Shown here piece by piece: positions 8,739 through 16,618 of a stretch of 64,000 bases of DNA. The translations under genes were made by a program, and so were the position numbers. Numbering within the stretch: the first letter of the stretch is position 1; each line of letters begins with the position of its first letter. This stretch comes from Planococcus circulans (lineage in GTDB: Bacteria; Bacillota; Bacilli; Bacillales_A; Planococcaceae): contig NZ_JAIQCL010000002.1 of NCBI RefSeq assembly GCF_020023385.1, forward strand, positions 310,001-374,000, given 5' to 3'. The notes under the pieces are model-generated. The model worked only from the letters and a program-made list of their open reading frames with translations, ran no database searches and was not told the origin of the DNA.

Positions 8739-9245
8739 TTAAATATAATCATTCAACCCGCTGTAAATCTCCACAATGTCATCCAGCTTCATGCGCACCA
8801 GTCCGCTCGAGGACGGAGCGACATATTCAACAATTCCCGGGATGACCGGTTCTTGCTGGACGCCCCAGGAAACGGTTTTTTGTTTGCTGAATTGTTGGTA
8901 GACGCCTTTGCCGACAAAACAGACAGCTTTCGGATTCACCTGTCTGATTTTCTGTTCCAGCAGCTTGGCGCCTTCGGCATATTCCTCTTTGGAAATTTCC
9001 GCGGCTTCCTTGGTCGGACGCGCAACGATATTCGTCAGTCCATATCCAAGCGCAAGCAACTCACTGTTTTCCTCAGGCCGGTATTTTCGAGGCGTCAATC
9101 CAGCTTGGTGGAGAATTTTCCAGAACCGGTTGTTCGGATTGGCGTAATGAAAGCCGGTTTCCGAAGAGCGGATGCTCGGATTGAACCCGACAAATAAAAT
9201 CTTCAAGTCTTTCTGCAGGTGGTCGGAAATCGGTTCAAGCTGCAA
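8739..9245 (-). CDS. mug: G/U mismatch-specific DNA glycosylase (Mug/TDG family)
   Basis: 168 residues, the usual Mug length. The enzyme removes uracil or ethenocytosine from mismatched DNA in base-excision repair. ILFVGFNPSIRS carries the catalytic-site GxNP motif (Asn near residue 23), NPNNRFWKIL is conserved, and PSSSGL near residue 146 is the intercalation-loop region typical of the family. It starts at ATG 9245 with AGGAGG about 8 nt upstream. It is a single gene; the TM2 gene lies upstream on the same strand. Confidence 0.9.
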   Translation of the reverse strand: MQLEPISDHLQKDLKILFVGFNPSIRSSETGFHYANPNNRFWKILHQAGLTPRKYRPEENSELLALGYGLTNIVARPTKEAAEISKEEYAEGAKLLEQKIRQVNPKAVCFVGKGVYQQFSKQKTVSWGVQQEPVIPGIVEYVAPSSSGLVRMKLDDIVEIYSGLNDYI

Positions 9246-9286
9246 AATTCATTGCCTCCTTAAAACTGTAGAAATAATCCAGTGGA

Positions 9287-9493
9287 TCAGCCTCTGCCAT
9301 GTTTTCTCTGAAAGTCTTCTTCAGACTGCAATAGGTAGAGGATTCCTTCAATTATACCAATAACTGCAGGGATGCCTGTCCAAAAGAACAACAGATACAG
9401 AATCCCCATGCCCGGTTTGCCTAAGTAAAATTTATGCGCGCCGAAGTCGCCGAGGAAAATCGCGAGCAGCGCGGCTGCCAATTTATTTTTCAT
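9287..9493 (-). CDS. TM2 domain protein
   Basis: 68-residue membrane protein made of one TM2 domain, two hydrophobic helices with a short turn. LAIFLGDFGAHKFYLGKPGMG and the second helix IPAVIGIIEGILYL are characteristic. GGAAAGGATGATCG before ATG 9493 gives a Shine-Dalgarno. Molecular function in bacteria is unclear. A Fur-box-like palindrome lies about 50 nt upstream. Confidence 0.88.
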   Translation of the reverse strand: MKNKLAAALLAIFLGDFGAHKFYLGKPGMGILYLLFFWTGIPAVIGIIEGILYLLQSEEDFQRKHGRG

Positions 9494-9543
9494 AATCGAT
9501 CATCCTTTCCGTTTCTCTAATAGTGTATTCCCGAATTTCATAA

Positions 9544-9558
9544 AGTTAATGATTATCA
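9544..9558. promoter_or_regulatory. Fur-box-like palindrome upstream of the TM2 gene
   Basis: AGTTAATGATTATCA matches the Bacillus 7-1-7 Fur consensus TGATAATNATTATCA at 12 of 14 defined positions. It is about 50 nt upstream of the TM2 start, in the promoter zone. Confidence 0.4.
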
Positions 9559-9749
9559 AGAACAACAGTGAAATTTTTTTTGCCAAGTCGACTGCAGGTT
9601 CCGGTTACCTCGAAATCTACTTTTTAGGATAGAGAGGAAGCATGATTTTGTCCGGAACTCCATAAACAAAATTATTCAAATATCGCTCTTGATTTAAAGG
9701 GTAAAGGCTGTAAGGACAAAATAAGCCATAGATCAGACATGTGTCCAAA

Positions 9750-9763
9750 TGAAAACGGTAACA
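9750..9763. promoter_or_regulatory. cre site (CcpA)
   Basis: TGAAAACGGTAACA matches the consensus TGWAANCGNTNWCA at every defined position. It lies 312 nt upstream of the alpha-glucosidase start, the only plausible target on that side. Confidence 0.6.
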
Positions 9764-10074
9764 TAAAATTAATGTCAGAAAACTTCACAAAATAGGTTTT
9801 TTTATTGGTATAGCGGTTATATAAAAAGATATTCACAAAGGGGAAGGTGATGAATCCAACTAAAATCCATAAAATAGTCGGTCTGCTGCCTTGGTAATTT
9901 TTTGCGAATTCTGCTACACTATCAACTTGTAATTAGTTTTTCTAAAAAAATGTTGCTGGATAATGGAAACGAATAAAAGTTGAAATAGGCGTTCGGACAT
10001 CTTCGGAACAAATCAGGGGTTAAGGCCGATTGATTGATAGGGAGACGGGCCAAGGTCTTTGTGAGGGATCAGTT

Positions 10075-11688
10075 ATGAACAAGAAATGGTGGAAAGAAGC
10101 AGTTGCATATCAGGTGTATCCGAGAAGTTTTAAGGATTCGAACAGTGACGGCGTTGGGGACATCAACGGCGTGACGAGTAAGTTGGATTATTTGAAAGAC
10201 CTTGGGATTGATGTGATTTGGATTTGTCCAATGTATAAGTCACCCAATGATGACAATGGTTATGACATAAGCGACTATCAGGATATTATGGAAGAGTTCG
10301 GAACGATGGCGGATTTTGACCGCTTGCTCCAAGAAGTGCATGCGCGGGATATGAAGCTGATCATCGATTTGGTCATCAATCATACGAGTGATGAGCATCC
10401 ATGGTTCATGGAATCACGCGCTTCACTTGATAACGCTAAACGTGATTGGTACATCTGGAGCGATGAGCCGACGAATTGGGAAAGTATTTTCGGCGGAACC
10501 GCCTGGGAATACGATCAGGAAACCAAACAATATTATCTGCATTTATTCTCTAAAAAACAGCCGGACTTGAACTGGGAAAACCCGGAAGTACGGCAGTCTT
10601 TGTATGACATGGTCAATTGGTGGCTCGACAAAGGAATCGATGGATTCCGGGTAGATGCCATCAGCCATATCAAAAAAGAGTTGAGCGACATCGAGGACCC
10701 GGAACAGAATCTGTATGTGCCGGCATGGGAAAAAATGATGAATGTCAAAGGCATCCAGCCCCTGCTTGCGGAATTGCGTGATGAGACATTTGCGAAACAC
10801 GACATCATGACGGTCGGCGAAGCGAATGGCGTTCAGGCAGGAGACATCAAGGAATGGATTTCCGAGGATGACGGGAAATTCGATATGGTGTTCCAATTCG
10901 AAAGCATGGGCCTTTGGGATACCGATTCGACAACGGGAATTGACGTGCCGAAATTGAAGGAAGTGCTGACCAAATGGCAGAAAGCTGTGGAAGGGCATGG
11001 GTGGAACGCATTATTCGTGGAAAATCACGACAAGCCGCGCATTGTCTCTTCCTGGGGCGATGACCAGCAGTACTGGCGAGAAAGTGCCACAGCGATCGCC
11101 TGCATGTATTTCTTCATGCAGGGCACGCCGTTCATCTACCAGGGACAGGAAATCGGCATGACCAATGCGCCGTTTGAAGAACTGGCGCATTACAACGATA
11201 TCCAAACGCATAACCTGTACCATTTCAACCGTTCGGAAGGTATGGAGCACGACGCTGTGATGACGATCATCAAGGCGCAAAGCCGTGACCATTCTCGTAC
11301 GCCGATGCAATGGGATGCCAGCCCGAATGCCGGATTTTCAACCGGCGAGCCATGGCTCCGCGTCAATCCGAACTACGAAGAGATCAATGTGGCAGCACAG
11401 CTGCGGGACCCGCATTCCGTTCTTTGGTTTTACCGGAAAATGATCTGGCTGCGCAAGCAACAGAATGTCCTGGTCTATGGAAACTACGAGCTGCAGGATG
11501 TCGGCCACGAATCGATTTATGCCTACACCCGTTCGAATGAAGAAAAGACCCTATTGGTCATCACCAATTTGACGGAATACGCCTGCTATTGGGACGAGCC
11601 GGAATCGGCACGCTGCTTGTTGAACAATTACCAGCAGCCGGATCCAAAGCAATTGAAGCCTTTTGAAGCACGCGTCTACGAATTGTGA
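10075..11688 (+). CDS. GH13 alpha-glucosidase (oligo-1,6-glucosidase family)
   Basis: 537-residue cytosolic glycoside hydrolase family 13 enzyme releasing glucose from the ends of maltooligosaccharides or related sugars. WWKEAVAYQVYPRSFKDSN is the family start. The catalytic nucleophile is D194 in GFRVDAISHI, the acid/base E249 in VGEANGV, and the third carboxylate D319 in VENHDKPR. The residue after the nucleophile is Ala; enzymes specific for alpha-1,6 bonds usually have Val there, so alpha-1,4 preference is inferred. Start ATG 10075 has GAGGGA 6 nt upstream. A strong terminator follows. No sugar transporter is adjacent. Confidence 0.92.
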   Translation: MNKKWWKEAVAYQVYPRSFKDSNSDGVGDINGVTSKLDYLKDLGIDVIWICPMYKSPNDDNGYDISDYQDIMEEFGTMADFDRLLQEVHARDMKLIIDLVINHTSDEHPWFMESRASLDNAKRDWYIWSDEPTNWESIFGGTAWEYDQETKQYYLHLFSKKQPDLNWENPEVRQSLYDMVNWWLDKGIDGFRVDAISHIKKELSDIEDPEQNLYVPAWEKMMNVKGIQPLLAELRDETFAKHDIMTVGEANGVQAGDIKEWISEDDGKFDMVFQFESMGLWDTDSTTGIDVPKLKEVLTKWQKAVEGHGWNALFVENHDKPRIVSSWGDDQQYWRESATAIACMYFFMQGTPFIYQGQEIGMTNAPFEELAHYNDIQTHNLYHFNRSEGMEHDAVMTIIKAQSRDHSRTPMQWDASPNAGFSTGEPWLRVNPNYEEINVAAQLRDPHSVLWFYRKMIWLRKQQNVLVYGNYELQDVGHESIYAYTRSNEEKTLLVITNLTEYACYWDEPESARCLLNNYQQPDPKQLKPFEARVYEL

Positions 11689-11692
11689 AGCA

Positions 11693-11737
11693 GAAAGCCC
11701 CTGCCCTCGAGCGATTTGCTTGAGGACAGGGGCTTTT
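11693..11737 (+). terminator. Intrinsic terminator
   Basis: Stem AAAGCCCCTG/CAGGGGCTTT with an inner paired segment (CCTC/GAGG) and a T-rich tail. It ends the alpha-glucosidase transcript. Confidence 0.88.
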
Positions 11738-11775
11738 GTGTTGGGGACAGCGGATGAGCGGGGAATTTGCTGTAG

Positions 11776-11890
11776 CGCAAACAAAGTCTGCTATTCCGCA
11801 AACAAACCGGATATTGCGCAAACAAACATCGGTATTCCGCAAACAACGGTGTCGATTCCGCAAACAAAGCCGATTATCCCGCAAACAAAG
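11776..11890. repeat. Six-copy tandem array with 21-nt period (CGCAAACAAA core)
   Basis: The core CGCAAACAAA begins at 11776, 11797, 11817, 11838, 11859 and 11880; copy 4 reads CGCAAACAAC. Spacing is 21, 20, 21, 21 and 21 nt, about two helical turns. Between cores an ATTC or ATTG-type segment recurs just before the CG. The 20-nt step breaks any reading frame, so a repeated peptide is unlikely. It lies between a terminator and an unexplained structured block. Function unknown. Confidence 0.85.
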
Positions 11891-12050
11891 CCTCCACAAG
11901 CCATATAGTATAAGAAGTACACCGGTTTTATTCACCTGAATAAGAATAAAATCTGCCAGCCAGATGAAATAATGGATTTTCGTCTACTAATAGGTCCAAT
12001 TAGCCTGTATATTCTTCATTAAGCAGGCGTCTGAAATTTTGACCATAAAA

Positions 12051-12087
12051 CAGAAAAAAACACCTTGCCCGAGGGCAAGATGTTTTC
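12051..12087 (-). terminator. Leftward intrinsic terminator with no recognised gene
   Basis: Read on the minus strand, AACATCTTGCCC/GGGCAAGGTGTT (one mismatch) is followed directly by TTTTTTTCTG, a textbook terminator. No minus-strand gene is recognised upstream of it; see the structured block at 12092-12290. Confidence 0.75.
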
Positions 12088-12091
12088 GATA

Positions 12092-12290
12092 GTTTGCGGC
12101 GTATCAAGCCACGCTCCACAACGTGTTTCCAAAAAGGAGTGCTTGTCCGTCTTACGCAAACGAGCTCATCGCGTAGTTAACAATAGAGCATGTGCATGAG
12201 TCTGTCAATGTTTTCGCCGAAATGGGATCTTAGCGCGGAGACATTCGTCAACTAAAGACCAAGAATCGCTACGCAATTTTGGGGATGAGG
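12092..12290 (-). ncRNA. Putative structured non-coding RNA or decayed element end (family not recognised)
   Basis: Directly ahead of a leftward terminator is a nested stem: GTTTGCG (12092-12098) pairs with CGCAAAC (12155-12161), AAGC (12106-12109) with GCTT (12141-12144), and CTCC (12114-12117) with GGAG (12136-12139). The rest, to about 12290, has no complete gene; one minus frame (12273 to about 12208) reads RSDSWSLVDECLRAKIPF, then a stop, without a start. It could be a small RNA transcribed leftward or the remnant of a mobile-element end. No Rfam family was recognised by eye. Confidence 0.35.
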
Positions 12291-12300
12291 GAGAGTTGTT

Positions 12301-12978
12301 ATGGAGAAATCATGGCAAGAGATTGCGGAATTGCTGTCAGCAATTAAGATAGTAGCCAATCCGGATAATGAACCGGTGAGCATAGAAGGGATTGCAGAGG
12401 GATTCCGCTGCATCGGAGTCGGAACTGATGCAGCAGTGTTCCAATTTTTGGAAACACCAAAATATGCTTTCAAAATATATGCAGAAAACAAACAGGATAA
12501 GCTCGAAGCGGAAGCGAAAGTTTATGCGCAAATTGACTTCTCGCCTTATTTCTCCAGCTGTTATGGTCTAACGGACCGGTTGCTGGTGATCAAGTATGAA
12601 GAAGGCTTAACCCTGTTTGATTGTCTGCTGCAGGGAGTTCATGTTTCGAAACGAGTGATGGAGGATGTAGAAGAGGCCAGGAATTATATCCGGCAAATCG
12701 GGTTAAATCCACGGGATATCCATTTGAAAAATATTTTATTGCAGAACGGGCGGGCGAAGCTTCTGGATGTTTCCGAGTATATAAAACCCGGCAATGATTT
12801 TAGGTGGGAGCATTTGAAAAAAGCCTATGAGGAATATTATCCGCTCATCGATGGCAAGCCGATGCCTTACTGGTTATTGGACACCATCAGGAAGTGGTAC
12901 CATCATTGGAACCGATACTCGTCTTCTTTTGATGAGTTTATGAAAATCGTCTCGAAGCAGATGAGTTACTGGAAATAG
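12301..12978 (+). CDS. Protein-kinase-fold protein, YrzF-like
   Basis: 225-residue small kinase-like protein. A glycine-poor nucleotide loop (GVGTDAAVFQF, about residues 38-48) precedes the putative catalytic Lys in YAFKIYAE (about 58), then LNPRDIHLKNILL (catalytic-loop Asp near 141, Asn near 145) and LLDVSEY in place of DFG. This resembles Bacillus YrzF and YbdM, short Ser/Thr kinases or pseudokinases. The partner substrate is unknown. GAGGGAGAG lies about 5 nt before ATG 12301. It is monocistronic. Confidence 0.7.
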   Translation: MEKSWQEIAELLSAIKIVANPDNEPVSIEGIAEGFRCIGVGTDAAVFQFLETPKYAFKIYAENKQDKLEAEAKVYAQIDFSPYFSSCYGLTDRLLVIKYEEGLTLFDCLLQGVHVSKRVMEDVEEARNYIRQIGLNPRDIHLKNILLQNGRAKLLDVSEYIKPGNDFRWEHLKKAYEEYYPLIDGKPMPYWLLDTIRKWYHHWNRYSSSFDEFMKIVSKQMSYWK

Positions 12979-13109
12979 TAAGGTCCCCAATAAGTTTCCG
13001 GCTGAGAAGACGATGCGTGAACAACAATGAAGCGACCGTTTCCGTACAGAAAAAGTCGGATGCGCTGGTTTTATTCCCATTAGAATAGAAAGGGAAAGGA
13101 GGGGTGTGC

Positions 13110-13982
13110 GTGGATATGCTGAAGCATATGAATGAAGCGCTGCGCTATATCGAGGACCATCTGGATGGAGACATCGATTTCACTAAAGTAGCAACAATTG
13201 CCGGGGTGTCAGAATTCCATTTCCGGAAAATGTTTTCGTATTTGTCGGGCATGGGATTGAGCAGCTATATCCGCAGCCGCCGATTGTCGGAGGCCGCCAT
13301 CGATCTGCAGCGGGAACAAAGGGTTTTGGATGTAGCCGTCAAATATGGCTATGACTCGGCAGACGGCTTCAGCCGGGCATTCCGTGAATGGTCTGGCATG
13401 AGTCCATCGGAAGTGAAGAACAGCGGTCGCTTCAAAGCATTTCCACGCCTGACTTTCCAATTGACGATTCAAGGAGGAATGGATATGGAATGCCGCATCG
13501 CAGAAAAAGACGCTTTTAAATTAGTAGGAATCAAAAAACGCGTGCCCATCGTTTTCGAAGGGCCCAATCCGGAAATCATGAAGATGGGGCAGTCCATTAC
13601 TGGCGAACAGCGCGGACAGCTGCAACAATGGCGCAATACGGATGTCCAGACCGTCGTTAACGCATCGCTTAACTTTGATGATGGGCGCTTGGAGGAAAAA
13701 GGCCAGCTGGATCATCTGGTGGGATCGATTACGACCTTAGAAAGCGATTTCGAAGGCTTTGATATCGTGGAAGTGCCTGCGGGAAGTTGGGCGATTTTCA
13801 GTCTGGAAGGCCCGTTTCCGCAAAAGCTGCAGGACACCTGGGGCAAAATCTTTTCGGACTGGCTGCCATCTTCAAACTATGAATTGGTCGACGGACCGGA
13901 AATTTCCTTCAACGGGGATATGTCGGATCTGCAGAATGTCTATAGTGAAATCTGGATTCCGGTGAAGAAACGCCAGGAATGA
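13110..13982 (+). CDS. AraC-family regulator with GyrI-like effector domain
   Basis: 290-residue one-component regulator. An N-terminal AraC double helix-turn-helix spans about residues 1-100 (ALRYIEDHLDGDIDFTKVA and YGYDSADGFSRAFREWSGMSPSE), followed by a GyrI-like/SOUL-type effector-binding domain to the end (AFKLVGIKKRVPI, VEVPAGSWAIFSLEGPFP). Proteins of this shape (Rob/BmrR-like) often sense hydrophobic compounds. Start GTG 13110 suits AAAGGAGGGG at 13095-13104; ATG 13116 is the alternative. Targets unknown. Confidence 0.88.
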   Translation: MDMLKHMNEALRYIEDHLDGDIDFTKVATIAGVSEFHFRKMFSYLSGMGLSSYIRSRRLSEAAIDLQREQRVLDVAVKYGYDSADGFSRAFREWSGMSPSEVKNSGRFKAFPRLTFQLTIQGGMDMECRIAEKDAFKLVGIKKRVPIVFEGPNPEIMKMGQSITGEQRGQLQQWRNTDVQTVVNASLNFDDGRLEEKGQLDHLVGSITTLESDFEGFDIVEVPAGSWAIFSLEGPFPQKLQDTWGKIFSDWLPSSNYELVDGPEISFNGDMSDLQNVYSEIWIPVKKRQE

Positions 13983-13987
13983 CAGTT

Positions 13988-14043
13988 GCTCTCCAGCGCA
14001 TCAACGGCTTCAGTGGCCGGCCGATGCACTGGAGAGTTTTTTG
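13988..14043 (+). terminator. Intrinsic terminator
   Basis: Outer stem CTCTCCAG/CTGGAGAG with inner GCATC/GATGC and a GGC/GCC segment, followed by TTTTTTGAT. It ends the AraC-type gene. Confidence 0.85.
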
Positions 14044-14266
14044 ATGTGAATAAAACGGCGTTCTTGTAAACATGAAAAAAATTGATTTCCCACTATCATT
14101 TCTTGAAAGCTATGGTTTTGGCCGGCACAAGTGGCTTTCTTTTACAATGTTCTAAAAGGATAATAAGATGAACCTACATAACGAAAACGGAAATTGAGTG
14201 CATTAACTGCAAAACAGTGAATATGTCCAAAAAGGTGAAAATCAGTATACGAAGGAGGAGAAAAGC

Positions 14267-14713
14267 ATGTGGACGATTCGAAAAAGTATTGTGATCGATC
14301 GGTCGGTTGAGGAAGTTTTCAACTATGCGTCAAATCCTGTTTATTGGCACCAATGGTATACAGGTCTTTCGGAGCTTGAGAATTTAAAAGGGGACGGCGA
14401 AGTAGGGACAACCATGGACATGAAATATACGTTGCTGGGAATGAACCTGCCGATATCACTTGAAGTGATAGAAAAATCACGTGCAGGCAATAGCCGTTTT
14501 TGGAACGGCCAAATCAGTGGAGCCATCAATTCAAAGCAGTCCTGGACTTATCATACGGAAGGAACCGGAACAGAGGTCAAGTTTGAAATGGGATATGAAT
14601 TGCCGGGCAGTGTGTTTGGGAAAGTCGCCAATAAGCTGATCGTGAAAAAGCTGATGGACAATTCGGCAGAACAGACCCTGAAAAATCTGAAAGATATTTG
14701 TGAAACTGACTGA
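14267..14713 (+). CDS. SRPBCC (START-like) family protein
   Basis: 148-residue small-ligand-binding fold (polyketide cyclase/dehydrase superfamily). MWTIRKSIVIDRSVEEVFNYASNPVYWHQW is the classic first strand and helix, and the C-terminal helix is also present. Ligand unknown. AAGGAGGAG lies about 7 nt before ATG 14267. It is a single gene followed by a terminator. Confidence 0.85.
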   Translation: MWTIRKSIVIDRSVEEVFNYASNPVYWHQWYTGLSELENLKGDGEVGTTMDMKYTLLGMNLPISLEVIEKSRAGNSRFWNGQISGAINSKQSWTYHTEGTGTEVKFEMGYELPGSVFGKVANKLIVKKLMDNSAEQTLKNLKDICETD

Positions 14714-14723
14714 CGCCATAAAG

Positions 14724-14773
14724 CTGAAAAGTCATACTCCTCCATTGAACTGGATGGAAGGTATGGCTTTTCG
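14724..14773 (+). terminator. Intrinsic terminator
   Basis: Stem AAAAGTCATAC/GTATGGCTTTT with inner CTCCAT/ATGGAAG-type pairing and a CGTTT tail after the SRPBCC gene. Confidence 0.75.
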
Positions 14774-14860
14774 TTTATTCCAAATAACTGTGGAAAACGA
14801 AACTTCTTTATGAACAAAGCCGTAAACTATGAAAGAAAGACGAATGGAGTGAAACGTTTT

Positions 14861-16231
14861 ATGAAGAAGTTCAACGGATTGATGGTGGCTGGCTTTTTAT
14901 CCACCGTAATACTTACGGGATGTTCGGATAATGAAGATGATGCATCCAAGGTGCCGGCTGCCGGGCAAGAGCAAACAGCTGAAGAAGAAACGGTGGTAGA
15001 AAAAAAGGTGGCAGAAACCGAAACCGCGGAAGCGGCTGTACATAATGTAGAAGAGATTGTGAAAGAGAAAGGCAAGTACAATATCCAGCAGATGACGGAT
15101 CAGCAAAAGGAAGAGCTGCAAGCAGAACTGGAAGCGGCACCTGAAGGAATGTCAGGAGAGGAAGCTTACTCCTTTGCAGTCTCACTGGTGGCGGTGGACA
15201 TTGAGGAAGCCGCAGAGAAGTTTGAAGCCATTGATCCCGTGATTACCATGGATTCCTCTACTCCGGAAGACAGCATTACATTGCCTCAAGAGGAAACGGT
15301 CAATGTCGCAATTCTGCTCGATGCAAGTGGAAGCATGGCAGGACAGGTATCGGGCGGTGAAAAGATGAAACTGGCTAAAGAAGCAGTGCAGACATATGCA
15401 GCAGACTTGCCGGAAGGATCCAACGTCATGCTTCGGGTTTATGGACATGAAGGGACCGGCACCAATGCGGACAAGGATATGTCCTGTAACAGCAATGAAG
15501 TGGTCTATGATCTGGGTGTCTATGATGAGCAGGCATTCAGCAAATCCTTGGATCAGTTCGCTCCGACAGGTTGGACACCTTTAGCAGGGGCGATTGAAGC
15601 TGCCAAGGAAGATCTCAAAGAACAAAAAGGTGAAAATGTCCGTAATGTAGTTTATGTGGTCAGTGATGGCATTGAAACTTGTGGCGGCGATCCAGTGTCT
15701 GCTGCTGCTTCATTGACTGGATCCGCTATTCAGGCAGAAGTGAACATCATCGGCTTTGATGTTGACAACGAAGGCCAGGCCCAGCTGGAAGCTGTAGCGA
15801 AAGCAGGGAATGGACAATATAAATCCGTCTATTCGGAAAGCGATTTGAATGAGTACCTCAAACAGGAACACAGTCGCCTATACTGGGAATGGTTGGCCTG
15901 GGGAAATGACCGGTATTTGGAAATTCTCCAGCAAAGCAACGATATTGCCGGAGACTTATTGAGCTACAATAATGAAATCTACGGGAAATCCCTGGCTGAA
16001 AACAATAAAATGAATCGTCTACAAGATGAGCTGGAGGAGTTTGGCAAATTCAAAGACAAGGAAGCGGCCGATCAATACAATAAATTGGCAACTACTAGAC
16101 ATGAAACCCTTACTCAATACTTCAGACAGGAAAAAGAGAGGAAAGACACGATCCGCAAAGATATATATGAACAATTGGAAAAGAAGGTGAAAGAAACAAG
16201 TGAGGAAAAAGAAGGGGATTATGCTTCTTAA
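14861..16231 (+). CDS. VWA-domain lipoprotein (YwmC/YwmD-like)
   Basis: 456-residue membrane-anchored surface protein. The signal peptide ends in the lipobox LTGC with Cys21, followed by an acidic Glu-rich linker. The von Willebrand A domain starts near residue 145: AILLDASGSMAG is the MIDAS DxSxS, GWTPLAGA gives the MIDAS Thr, and VVSDGIETCGG the Asp. A charged, probably helical C-terminal tail (about 370-456) ends in Lys/Glu repeats. Such proteins bind metal and ligands outside the cell; the partner is unknown. ATG 14861 has GGAGTGA 8 nt upstream; earlier in-frame codons are less likely. Confidence 0.85.
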   Translation: MKKFNGLMVAGFLSTVILTGCSDNEDDASKVPAAGQEQTAEEETVVEKKVAETETAEAAVHNVEEIVKEKGKYNIQQMTDQQKEELQAELEAAPEGMSGEEAYSFAVSLVAVDIEEAAEKFEAIDPVITMDSSTPEDSITLPQEETVNVAILLDASGSMAGQVSGGEKMKLAKEAVQTYAADLPEGSNVMLRVYGHEGTGTNADKDMSCNSNEVVYDLGVYDEQAFSKSLDQFAPTGWTPLAGAIEAAKEDLKEQKGENVRNVVYVVSDGIETCGGDPVSAAASLTGSAIQAEVNIIGFDVDNEGQAQLEAVAKAGNGQYKSVYSESDLNEYLKQEHSRLYWEWLAWGNDRYLEILQQSNDIAGDLLSYNNEIYGKSLAENNKMNRLQDELEEFGKFKDKEAADQYNKLATTRHETLTQYFRQEKERKDTIRKDIYEQLEKKVKETSEEKEGDYAS

Positions 16232-16260
16232 AGAGTAGAACCCATCATTATATCCTATTT

Positions 16261-16304
16261 TAACGAACATTAAATCGTTACTTATGGTTTAATGTTCGTT
16301 ATTT
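16261..16304 (+). terminator. Intrinsic terminator
   Basis: Perfect 13-bp stem AACGAACATTAAA/TTTAATGTTCGTT, then ATTTTGTT. It ends the VWA gene and precedes the riboswitch leader. Confidence 0.85.
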
Positions 16305-16362
16305 TGTTGACCAGTTGTTTTGTGTTTGCTATAGTTGCCAAGTAACAGAAAAACAATATATC

Positions 16363-16432
16363 GCTCGTATAAACTCGGTAATACGGTCCGAGTGTTTCTA
16401 CCAGGTTCCCCTTAAAGAACCGGACTACGAGC
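16363..16432 (+). promoter_or_regulatory. Purine riboswitch aptamer, guanine type
   Basis: All three helices are present: P1 GCTCGTA (16363-16369)/TACGAGC (16426-16432), P2 ACTCGG (16373-16378)/CCGAGT (16388-16393), P3 GGTTC (16404-16408)/GAACC (16417-16421). The conserved core TATAA, GTTTCTACC and GACTA is intact. The ligand-pairing base in GACTA is C (16425), which selects guanine (or hypoxanthine); adenine aptamers have U. It controls the lipoprotein gene at 16619. Confidence 0.92.
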
Positions 16433-16532
16433 CGAAGTATCTGGTTAGCCGAGTTTTCGGCCAATCACTTTTTGAATGCTTGGCGTGTGGATCAGCTCTC
16501 CTTATTCAATTGAAACTTTGGCTCCCAAATGT

Positions 16533-16577
16533 CCGAAAGGTAGTGTTTTTCAGACCGTTTCAGGGCCTTTTTTCTTT
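16533..16577 (+). terminator. Riboswitch expression-platform terminator (candidate)
   Basis: CCGAAAGGT (16533-16541) pairs with ACC-TTTC-GG (16554-16565, two single-base bulges) and is followed by TTTTTTCTTT. A terminator here, between the guanine aptamer and the start at 16619, fits a ligand-OFF transcription switch. Confidence 0.55.
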
Positions 16578-16618
16578 GGCCGCATTGCCGTTGAGCAGAC
16601 ATCAAGGAGGAAATTCAC

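Larger units (their letters stand above)
9494..10074. other. Long intergenic region between the TM2 and alpha-glucosidase genes
   Basis: A 581-nt AT-rich stretch with no convincing gene. It contains the Fur-like palindrome at 9544-9558 and a perfect cre match at 9750-9763 (both listed). Nothing else stands out. Confidence 0.5.

Noticed and set aside
11776-11890. CRISPR array
   Set aside because: Repeat core is 10 nt and the period 21 nt, far below CRISPR repeat-spacer size, with no cas genes.
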